Part shown: positions 1 through 4,906 of the stretch, one piece after another | Layout of the letters: each line of letters begins with the position of its first letter | Numbering within the stretch: position 1 is the stretch's first letter | DNA from: Candidatus Saccharimonadota bacterium | GTDB taxonomy: Bacteria; Patescibacteriota; Saccharimonadia; Saccharimonadales; UBA7683 | Direction of reading: 5' to 3' | Assembly (NCBI GenBank): GCA_020427905.1 | Contig: JAGQNU010000036.1 | Span: forward strand, 1-5,265 | DNA: 5,265 nt | The notes under the pieces: generated by a model | The model's database searches: none | What the model was told of the DNA's origin: nothing | Seen by the model: only the letters and a program-made list of their open reading frames with translations | Translations under genes and position numbers: made by a program

Positions 1-269
1 TCGTCGAGCGACTTCTGCCCGAAGTGCTGGATCTGAAGCAGATCCTCCTCGGTCATGATCAGCAGCTGTCCAACGAGGTTGATCTCGTTGCGCAGAAGCG
101 TGAATCGCGGCCGCTCGGACAAGCCGAGCTTCCAGATGGGCATCTGCACCGCCTGGGACGCCCGATCATCCGCCGGGGTGGACTCGATCATGTCGGTGAT
201 CTTCATGCGCTCGTAGGCGCGCCCCGCGTTGAATGCGTCGGCGAGCATCTGCTCGGTGGACGGTTCCAT
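1..269 (-). CDS. Stand-alone RNA polymerase alpha-CTD-like protein, 3' end outside window
   Basis: Reading the minus strand from the ATG at 269 gives 89 codons that stay open to the window edge, so the C-terminus is missing. Residues 1-45 form an acidic, helical leader with no family I recognise. Residues about 46-89 match the helix-hairpin-helix fold of the RNA polymerase alpha subunit C-terminal domain: a GLSERPRFTLL segment, then INLVGQLL, then MTEEDLLQI and HFGQKSLD. Aligned by eye with E. coli alpha, R265, G296, K298 and S299 correspond to R53, G84, K86 and S87, while N268 and C269 are replaced by F56 and T57. The alpha N-terminal assembly domain is absent, so this is not rpoA. In known proteins this fold binds DNA minor groove and transcription factors; a regulatory or DNA-binding role here is inference. 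The gene is about 62% G+C, far above its neighbours, and favours CTG, CTC and CAG codons. Start is supported by a strong Shine-Dalgarno. Confidence 0.72.
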   Translation of the reverse strand, partial: MEPSTEQMLADAFNAGRAYERMKITDMIESTPADDRASQAVQMPIWKLGLSERPRFTLLRNEINLVGQLLIMTEEDLLQIQHFGQKSLD

Positions 270-274
270 AGGGT

Positions 275-280
275 TCTCCT
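275..280 (-). promoter_or_regulatory. Shine-Dalgarno of the alpha-CTD-like gene
   Basis: AGGAGA on the minus strand lies 5 bases before the ATG at 269 and fixes that start. It contrasts with the SD-less starts of trmD, the HAD gene, the serine hydrolase gene and purF in the same window. Confidence 0.7.
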
Positions 281-340
281 GGGTTGGTGGCGTGTACTTA
301 AGGTTCCACGCCAGGTTCCTCCCCAGTCAAGGGGAATAAT

Positions 341-348
341 ACTATACT
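341..348. promoter_or_regulatory. Possible divergent -10 element between the alpha-CTD-like gene and trmD
   Basis: The bases ACTATACT read TATACT on the plus strand (343-348) and TATAGT on the minus strand (346 to 341). Either could be a -10 box. The minus-strand reading would start an mRNA near 334 with a leader of about 65 bases carrying the AGGAGA site. I see no good -35 for either direction, and trmD has a better-placed promoter further down, so this is tentative. Confidence 0.3.
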
Positions 349-356
349 AGCAGATA

Positions 357-385
357 TTGAATAAAAAGTCAATACCCTGTATACT
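357..385 (+). promoter_or_regulatory. trmD promoter, near-leaderless
   Basis: A -35-like TTGAAT (357-362), a 17-base spacer and a -10 TATACT (380-385) give the best complete sigma70-type promoter in the window. Transcription would start near 391-393, only about 4-6 bases before the trmD ATG at 397. No Shine-Dalgarno is present between them. Confidence 0.65.
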
Positions 386-396
386 AACAAACAGAT

Positions 397-1044
397 ATGA
401 AGATTCAAGTTATAACATTGTTTCCGGAGATGTTTGAGGGGGTGTTTAACGCCTCAATGCTGTGGAAGGCGCAGAAGGATACTGATGTTGAGCTTGCCAC
501 TGTAAATCTACGTGATTTTGGGTTGGGACCACGTAAAACTGTTGACGACGCCCCATACGGGGGTGGCGATGGTATGCTTCTGATGATCGAGCCTTTAATG
601 AACGCAGTTAATGCAGCTAAAGAGGCGGATCCTAAGGCAAAGGTGCTACTGATGACACCCAGAGGCGACACTTGGAGGCAATCAGTTGCCAAGCAGTATG
701 CAGATGCGGGTAATGGGTTAATAATCATCTGCGGGCGTTATGAGGGGTATGACGAACGTATCACCTCTGTTGTGGATCAACAGATTTCTATCGGTAATTA
801 CGTGCTCACCGGGGGTGAGATACCCGCTATGGCGGTCGTAGACAGCGTTGTACGGCTTCTGCCAGGTGTACTGGGCGGAGAGACCTCGGCAGAGGTAGAG
901 AGCTTTGTGGAGGACGATGAGACAGTTGAGGCGCCTCAATACACCAGGCCTGCCGAATATAATGGCATGGAGGTGCCCGAGGTGCTTCTTAGCGGTAACC
1001 ACGCTGAAATTGCTCAGTGGCGCGCAAAGAATGCAAAGAGGTAG
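397..1044 (+). CDS. trmD: tRNA (guanine37-N1)-methyltransferase TrmD
   Basis: TrmD uses S-adenosylmethionine to methylate N1 of G37, next to the anticodon, in tRNAs reading CUN, CCN and CGG codons, which prevents +1 frameshifting; it acts in the cytoplasm as a dimer. The 215-residue product shows the family landmarks in order: VITLFPEMF at 5-13, DDAPYGGGDGMLLM at 50-63, CGRYEGYDER at 112-121, the SAM-knot segment SIGNYVLTGGEIPA at 131-144, DSVVRLLPGVLG at 149-160, and QYTRP at 181-185 followed by VLLSGNHAEIAQWR. R153 matches the important Arg154 of E. coli TrmD. The catalytic Asp169 position holds Glu168 (ESF in place of DSF). The protein stops just after the NHAEIAQWR helix, so the roughly 40-residue C-terminal tail of E. 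coli TrmD (with its RTWLRRPELL segment) is missing. The ATG lies about 5 bases from the predicted transcript start. Its usual ribosomal partners rpsP, rimM and rplS are not next to it. Confidence 0.96.
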   Translation: MKIQVITLFPEMFEGVFNASMLWKAQKDTDVELATVNLRDFGLGPRKTVDDAPYGGGDGMLLMIEPLMNAVNAAKEADPKAKVLLMTPRGDTWRQSVAKQYADAGNGLIIICGRYEGYDERITSVVDQQISIGNYVLTGGEIPAMAVVDSVVRLLPGVLGGETSAEVESFVEDDETVEAPQYTRPAEYNGMEVPEVLLSGNHAEIAQWRAKNAKR

Positions 1045-1077
1045 TTCACCAAGACCTATCCAGGTAATAGAGCCTTT

Positions 1078-1731
1078 CTATAGGGTACGAACTATACCGA
1101 CTATATCTGGGAAGTTCTGAACAAACGCATCAACCTTGTGGTCCTTGAAGTCATCTCTTGTACGTAGCCCACTCTCTAAGCTACAGATAAAGGCCAGGCC
1201 AGCATCGTTCGCTGCATCTGCATCACTCACAGAGTCCCCAATGTACACACACTCCTTAGGCTGTAGGTTGTGGTGTTCGAGTAACTCCGAAAATGCCCTT
1301 GGGTCAGGCTTGTGAAACTCCATATTGTCTTTGTAGTAAAAAGCATCAATACGTCCGGCAAGGTCATGAGTTGGTTCAAGGACATGCTTCAATTCGCCGT
1401 GAGTACGCGATGTCAGTACCATCAGCTGCTTCCCGTCGTTCACTAGCTCATCTAATGCGGCAACATTTTCTTCGGGTATAGTGTCGAGCTTGCCCGAACT
1501 TGTGTACTCAGGAATAACCTGGTGGTATAAACGTTTGAACTCTTCGAGTTCAACTCCTGGTGAACGAGTGAGGATGGCATCAAACAAGGGCTGCCCCCAT
1601 GTTTTAAGGTGAATGTCTCGCGGCATTGGGCCTCTCCCTAGCATAGTGAGAACCTCATTCTCTAAATCAAAACAGATTGCTTCAGTCAAGCAGAGGGTAT
1701 CATCAAAGTCGATTACAACAGCTTTTATCAC
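1078..1731 (-). CDS. HAD-superfamily phosphatase, phosphoglycolate-phosphatase-like
   Basis: This 217-residue protein belongs to the haloacid dehalogenase superfamily, which hydrolyses phosphate esters through an aspartyl-phosphate. All four motifs are present: motif I DFDDT at 8-12 (nucleophile D8, acid/base D10), motif II LTSRT at 106-110, motif III lysine K141 in HKPDP, and motif IV GDSVSDADAA at 165-174. A helical cap of about residues 15-80 lies between motifs I and II, as in subfamily I enzymes such as Gph, PgmB and pyrophosphatase PpaX. Substrate cannot be told from sequence; small sugar phosphates, phosphoglycolate or nucleotide substrates are all possible. The start is GTG, because ATG codons further upstream meet a stop at once and motif I begins at residue 8. 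No Shine-Dalgarno is visible and a -10-like box sits directly before the start. The gene converges on trmD with 33 bases between stops and no clear terminator there. Confidence 0.88.
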   Translation of the reverse strand: MIKAVVIDFDDTLCLTEAICFDLENEVLTMLGRGPMPRDIHLKTWGQPLFDAILTRSPGVELEEFKRLYHQVIPEYTSSGKLDTIPEENVAALDELVNDGKQLMVLTSRTHGELKHVLEPTHDLAGRIDAFYYKDNMEFHKPDPRAFSELLEHHNLQPKECVYIGDSVSDADAANDAGLAFICSLESGLRTRDDFKDHKVDAFVQNFPDIVGIVRTL

Positions 1732-1737
1732 TCTTAC

Positions 1738-1743
1738 ATAGTA
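1738..1743 (-). promoter_or_regulatory. Possible -10 box of the HAD phosphatase gene
   Basis: TACTAT on the minus strand ends 6 bases before the GTG start at 1731, so a transcript would begin at or next to the start codon. It matches the consensus -10 at four of six positions and has no convincing -35. The main support is that the spacing repeats that seen at trmD, purF and the serine hydrolase gene. Confidence 0.4.
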
Positions 1744-1782
1744 GCAGAGTATTCCAGATTATTGACGCGTCCATTAAGAGTA

Positions 1783-1810
1783 AAATAGCCTGGCTGATGT
1801 CAGGCTATTT
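1783..1810 (-). terminator. Intrinsic terminator, probably of the serine hydrolase-sodC operon
   Basis: AAATAGCCTG (1783-1792) and CAGGCTATTT (1801-1810) form a perfect 10-bp stem with an 8-base loop. Read on the minus strand the stem ends in a short TTTT run, as expected for rho-independent termination after sodC and before the HAD gene. On the plus strand the trailing bases are ATTTCTCT, so it may also stop plus-strand transcripts. Confidence 0.7.
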
Positions 1811-1830
1811 CTCTATAAAATAATAGTTGT

Positions 1831-1869
1831 TGTGGTGGTAAGCTCTACCACAGGATAATTTTTGTTTTT
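1831..1869 (+). terminator. Second hairpin followed by a plus-strand T tract
   Basis: TGTGGTGG (1831-1838) pairs with CTACCACA (1845-1852) through eight pairs, one of them G-U, around the loop TAAGCT. On the plus strand it is followed by a T-rich run (1858-1869, broken by one G), the form of an intrinsic terminator. No plus-strand gene ends here, so it could stop read-through from trmD or end an unannotated short RNA. The rest of the intergenic stretch to 2001 is A+T-rich; I see no gene in it. Confidence 0.45.
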
Positions 1870-2001
1870 GAACTGTTTATTTTCCTATGAGCTTGTACCA
1901 ATACTACCAAGGACATAAGCGGTTTGTAAAGAGGCTTTTTGCATTTTATGTAAAAAAGTGAAGTAACACTACTAGTAGCGCACACACTTATGGTTGGTAC
2001 G

Positions 2002-2535
2002 CTAAATAGCCTCAATAGTGCCGCAGGCGAGGCGTGGGCCGCCACTGATACCTGAGCCGCTTTCACCAGGTGCGTAGGGGTCGGTATTGGCGTGAATCAT
2101 GAGTGAGGTACCTTCTGGGGCAGACTCTTTAGAGAGTAGTGAGACTGGGCCATCTGAGAGTGTGACACGAGAAGTAATAGCTTCAAGCTCGCCTTCGCCG
2201 TTGTCATCAATCGTAATCATCGGCAGATCCCCTGTGTGATAGCCATGGTTGGCATCTGGATCAGTGTTGCCGTTGGGGCCGGGATCAAAGTGGCCACCAG
2301 CACACTTGAAGTCATCGCAGTCGCAAGCTGCCTTCTCGTGGATATGTACAGCGTGCTTACCAGCAACCAGAACCTCTGGATCACCCTTTAGTTCAACTCG
2401 TACGTGTACGTACTTGAAGCCATCCACGTCGTACTCGGTAAATACGGCCTCGCCATTAACTTTTCCGTGCCCATTCATGACAGCTTTAGCCTGTTTCGTT
2501 ACGGTCTTGGTGTCTGCTTGTAAATCTACCTTCAT
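2002..2535 (-). CDS. sodC: Cu/Zn superoxide dismutase family protein, no signal peptide
   Basis: Cu/Zn superoxide dismutases convert superoxide to oxygen and hydrogen peroxide. The 177-residue product has the core signature: HAVHIHEKAACD at 61-72, GGHFDP at 80-85, HTGDLP at 100-105, IHANTD at 147-152 and GGPRLACG at 165-172. By alignment with human SOD1 the copper ligands are H64, H66, H82 (bridging) and H148. H100 and D103 match two zinc ligands; H97 is the likely remaining one, although it lies only 3 residues from H100 where SOD1 has 9. R168 matches the active-site Arg143. C171 can form the conserved disulfide with C71, C73 or C78. Unlike most bacterial SodC proteins there is no signal peptide or lipobox: the N-terminus is polar, and an in-frame TGA upstream excludes a longer form. 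It lies 42 bases after the serine hydrolase gene on the same strand, so co-transcription is likely. Confidence 0.9.
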   Translation of the reverse strand: MKVDLQADTKTVTKQAKAVMNGHGKVNGEAVFTEYDVDGFKYVHVRVELKGDPEVLVAGKHAVHIHEKAACDCDDFKCAGGHFDPGPNGNTDPDANHGYHTGDLPMITIDDNGEGELEAITSRVTLSDGPVSLLSKESAPEGTSLMIHANTDPYAPGESGSGISGGPRLACGTIEAI

Positions 2536-2538
2536 ACA

Positions 2539-2545
2539 TCTCCTT
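2539..2545 (-). promoter_or_regulatory. Shine-Dalgarno of sodC
   Basis: AAGGAGA on the minus strand lies just before the ATG at 2535, with 4 bases between AAGGAG and the start codon. A true ribosome binding site is expected for the second gene of an operon, and it is the only native-composition gene here with one. Confidence 0.65.
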
Positions 2546-2577
2546 TTGGTTCAGTACTATTGTCTCATACGATGCAA

Positions 2578-3501
2578 TTACTTATTGGCGTAGAAGGTGT
2601 CAAACACTGCCCTCGCAATCTGCTGGATTAGGGCGATGCGTGGGTTGTAACCGGTATCTTGGCCGGCCTGTGCCTTGGTGTAGACTACCAGTACGATCGG
2701 TCGATCTTTGTACTCAAGTATTGAGGCGTCATGGAGACGGTCATCAAGCTGGCCATATTTATGATAGAGATTACCACCGGCTGGTGTTACTACCGGGATC
2801 ATATCCTCGTTATTAGTATTCTGCATAAAACTCAGCAGCAAGTTGGTATGCTCGAGACTGATGAGCTGTCTCTGATAGAGCTTGAAGAGTAGCAGTGCCA
2901 TGTCCTGAGCGTTCATGGTATTACCGATGTACTTGTATGAGTTGATACCGTTCTCCACCGCGTAGGCATCAAGCTGACTGTAGCCAACAGTGCTATTGAG
3001 CACTGCCCATGAGTTATTATCACTGCGGTTGATCATCCGTCGTAGATGCTCCTGCGCAGTAGCGCCGCTCAGTTGCTCAGTGAGACTATGTTGGCCTTGT
3101 TCAACCTGATGCAAAAATGCCGCAGCGGTGAGCACCTTGGTAGTACTGGCGCCGTGGAAGGCATCTTGGTAGCCGTAATTTACCTTTGTGCCCGTCTTCA
3201 CATCGATGACCGATACACCGATATCGATTGTTGAGTTTGCTGCGAGCAACCCGTTCACGTTGGTCTCAAGTTGTTGCCAGGTTTGATCACTAATGGGCTC
3301 CACTTTGACCTCGGCCTTCTTCTTTGCGGTGGTTTTTTGCTTCTCAGCAGCAGGTGCTTCGTTGCTGTCAAAGAGCACTCTGTATCCGATAAAAAGTAGA
3401 AGTGCAGCAACTACGAGTGTAAATACTCGTCGTGGCCCCTTCCTCTTGCGTCGTTTTGGCGGCATGCGCCTGGGCTGATAGTGATGATACCGCTCAACCA
3501 T
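2578..3501 (-). CDS. Membrane-anchored class A beta-lactamase-fold serine hydrolase
   Basis: The 307-residue protein begins with a strongly basic stretch (residues 11-25, rich in R and K), then one membrane segment at about 26-44, then a Lys/Ala-rich linker (50-68) and an outward-facing domain from about 70. The domain has the serine acyl-enzyme motifs: S119-T-T-K122 as SxxK and S160-D-N162 as SDN. The third motif reads K248-Y-G250 in place of KTG. After SDN the chain passes quickly to NTMNAQDMALLLFKL (194-208), so the omega loop that carries the deacylating Glu166 of true class A beta-lactamases seems shortened, with no evident Glu. I therefore infer a penicillin-binding or peptidoglycan-related hydrolase, or a degenerate relative, more than a drug-destroying enzyme. 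M1 is preferred to M13 because a -10 box lies 9 bases upstream. First gene of a likely operon with sodC; divergent from purF. Confidence 0.83.
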   Translation of the reverse strand: MVERYHHYQPRRMPPKRRKRKGPRRVFTLVVAALLLFIGYRVLFDSNEAPAAEKQKTTAKKKAEVKVEPISDQTWQQLETNVNGLLAANSTIDIGVSVIDVKTGTKVNYGYQDAFHGASTTKVLTAAAFLHQVEQGQHSLTEQLSGATAQEHLRRMINRSDNNSWAVLNSTVGYSQLDAYAVENGINSYKYIGNTMNAQDMALLLFKLYQRQLISLEHTNLLLSFMQNTNNEDMIPVVTPAGGNLYHKYGQLDDRLHDASILEYKDRPIVLVVYTKAQAGQDTGYNPRIALIQQIARAVFDTFYANK

Positions 3502-3510
3502 ATATTCTCA

Positions 3511-3525
3511 AGTATACGCTATACT
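3511..3525. promoter_or_regulatory. Divergent palindromic promoter of the serine hydrolase gene and purF
   Basis: AGTATA-CGC-TATACT is a perfect inverted repeat whose two arms are -10 boxes facing away from each other. On the plus strand TATACT (3520-3525) would start purF mRNA at about 3532, at the ATG itself (3533). On the minus strand TATACT (3516 to 3511) would start the serine hydrolase mRNA at about 3504, some 3 bases before its ATG (3501). Neither has a recognisable -35 or Shine-Dalgarno. RNA polymerase bound to one should block the other. Confidence 0.62.
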
Positions 3526-3532
3526 AGAAGTA

Positions 3533-4906
3533 ATGCGGAGTATCAATGAGAAGTGTGCTGTGATTGGGGTGAGCAATACCCATGATTTTGATGTGGCGCG
3601 TTTGGCATACCTGGGCCTCTGGGCGATGCAGCACCGCGGGCAAGATAGCTCCGGCATAGCCTCGCACGATGGTATCAAGCTTCACGTTCATAAAGATAAT
3701 GGTCTTGTGAGTCATGTGTACGACGAGACTTCACTTGCAAGTCTTAAAGGACAGGTGGCGATAGGCCATAACCGCTACTCTACCTCCGGTGGAAAAGATG
3801 ACGCGCATAATCAGCCGTACTTTGATGAATCACTCCAGTTTGCGTTTGCACACAATGGCAATTTGCCCTATATCGAGAAGCTGCAGCAGTATCTCACAAA
3901 ACACCAGATAGCACATGAAGGCTTCAATGATACGGGGCTCATGAGTCTGGCGTTGGGGAATGAGTTGAAGCGGGCAAGTGCCATAAAATCTGCAGTTAAA
4001 AAATGTTGGCCGCTCTTCACTGGCGCCTTCAGCTGTGTCGGCTTATTTGGCGAGACGTTGTTTGCGTTCAGGGATTCACACGGTATCCGCCCGTTAGCAC
4101 TGGGCCGAACACATCATGGTTATATTGTTGCGTCCGAGACAGTCGCACTTGATATTATTGGTGCTGATTACATCCGTGACATAAAGCCGGGTGAGTTGAT
4201 TTGTGTTCAAGGAGACAAACTGACTAGCCACCAAATAGAGCAGGGCAAAGAGCGTGTTGATGCCTTTGAGTTCGTGTACCTTGCTCGACCCGATAGTCGC
4301 ATCTCGGGTATGAGTGTTTATACAGCGCGGTATCGAGCGGGTCAGATTCTTGCGAAAGAAGATGAAGTTAAGCCTGACGTGGTGCTCCCGACGCCAGATT
4401 CTGGCCTGTCTGCAGCAACGGGTTATGCGCAGCAATCAGGTGTCACGCTCGAGTATGGTCTCATTAAAAACCGTTACATTGGGCGTACGTTTATTGAGCC
4501 GGAGAAGATTCGTAAAAAAAGTGTTGAGCTCAAGTTTAACGTGATTGTTGAGAGTGTTGCAGGTAAACGCGTTGTGATTGTCGATGACTCGATCGTGCGC
4601 GGCAATACACTGCGGTACGTTATTAATCTGCTGAAGAGTTACGGCGCCAAGGAGGTACACGTGCGCATTGCCTCACCTCCTGTGAAATACCCTGATTTTT
4701 ACGGAATTGATACACCTAAAGAGAATGATTTGATAGCCTCGGAGTACTCCATCGAGGAGATTCAGAAGATTATCAAAGCAGACAGCCTTAGGTTCATGAC
4801 TGTGGATGAGTTTGTGCAAAGTACAGGACTGCCAAAATCACGACTCAATCTCTCTAGTTTCACTGGCGACTACCCAATCCCCGTCCCGTACGAAGCTACA
4901 AGTTAA
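3533..4906 (+). CDS. purF: Amidophosphoribosyltransferase PurF
   Basis: PurF catalyses the first committed step of de novo purine synthesis: PRPP plus glutamine gives 5-phosphoribosylamine, glutamate and pyrophosphate. The 457-residue protein has an N-terminal nucleophile glutaminase domain (about 8-230) and a phosphoribosyltransferase domain (about 255-425). C8 is the expected nucleophile after a 7-residue propeptide (MRSINEK). R81 in GHNRYST, N109-G110 and D135 match glutamine-pocket residues; QHRGQDSSGIA lies at 33-43. The PRPP loop is VVIVDDSIVRGNT at 347-359. Overall it resembles the Bacillus type (propeptide, FARPDS-like, FYGID and FTGxYP motifs), but all four [4Fe-4S] cysteines are gone: the matching sites are about A244, D388, N439 and S442. 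The promoter puts the transcript start at the ATG. No other pur gene is in the window. The stop overlaps that of the convergent MoaD-like gene by 4 bases. Confidence 0.97.
   Translation: MRSINEKCAVIGVSNTHDFDVARLAYLGLWAMQHRGQDSSGIASHDGIKLHVHKDNGLVSHVYDETSLASLKGQVAIGHNRYSTSGGKDDAHNQPYFDESLQFAFAHNGNLPYIEKLQQYLTKHQIAHEGFNDTGLMSLALGNELKRASAIKSAVKKCWPLFTGAFSCVGLFGETLFAFRDSHGIRPLALGRTHHGYIVASETVALDIIGADYIRDIKPGELICVQGDKLTSHQIEQGKERVDAFEFVYLARPDSRISGMSVYTARYRAGQILAKEDEVKPDVVLPTPDSGLSAATGYAQQSGVTLEYGLIKNRYIGRTFIEPEKIRKKSVELKFNVIVESVAGKRVVIVDDSIVRGNTLRYVINLLKSYGAKEVHVRIASPPVKYPDFYGIDTPKENDLIASEYSIEEIQKIIKADSLRFMTVDEFVQSTGLPKSRLNLSSFTGDYPIPVPYEATS

Noticed and set aside
301..319. Direct repeat AGGTTCC (301-307 and 313-319) and a CCCC/GGGG mini-hairpin (321-334)
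   Set aside because: Two 7-base copies and a 4-5 bp stem are too short to tell from chance; no matching regulator or gene end is present.
24..350. Plus-strand open frame of 108 codons
   Set aside because: It lies antisense to the alpha-CTD-like gene, has no recognisable motif or start signals, and runs into the trmD promoter region.
1021..1120. A frameshift that would restore the missing C-terminus of TrmD
   Set aside because: Neither alternative frame gives the SxxRTxxRRPDLL-type segment expected there, so the short form looks genuine.
1935..1958. A+T-rich imperfect hairpin downstream of sodC
   Set aside because: The stem is broken by a bulge and is almost all A-T pairs; a stronger terminator lies further on at 1783-1810.
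1895..2000. Inverted repeat GTACCAA / TTGGTAC about 93 bases apart
   Set aside because: Only seven bases long with no extension, no flanking duplication and no transposase; not evidence for a mobile element.
1845..2066. Minus-strand open frame overlapping the end of sodC
   Set aside because: It uses another frame inside sodC, has low-complexity sequence with no family match, and has no ribosome binding site; best explained as chance.
2399..2413. TACGTG/TACGTA near-repeat within sodC
   Set aside because: It is fully explained by coding for a Tyr-Val-His-Val-Arg strand and is not a perfect palindrome.
397..4906. Possible UGA recoding as in some Patescibacteria
   Set aside because: All genes read cleanly with the standard code and no in-frame UGA is needed inside a conserved domain; an in-frame TGA even bounds sodC upstream.
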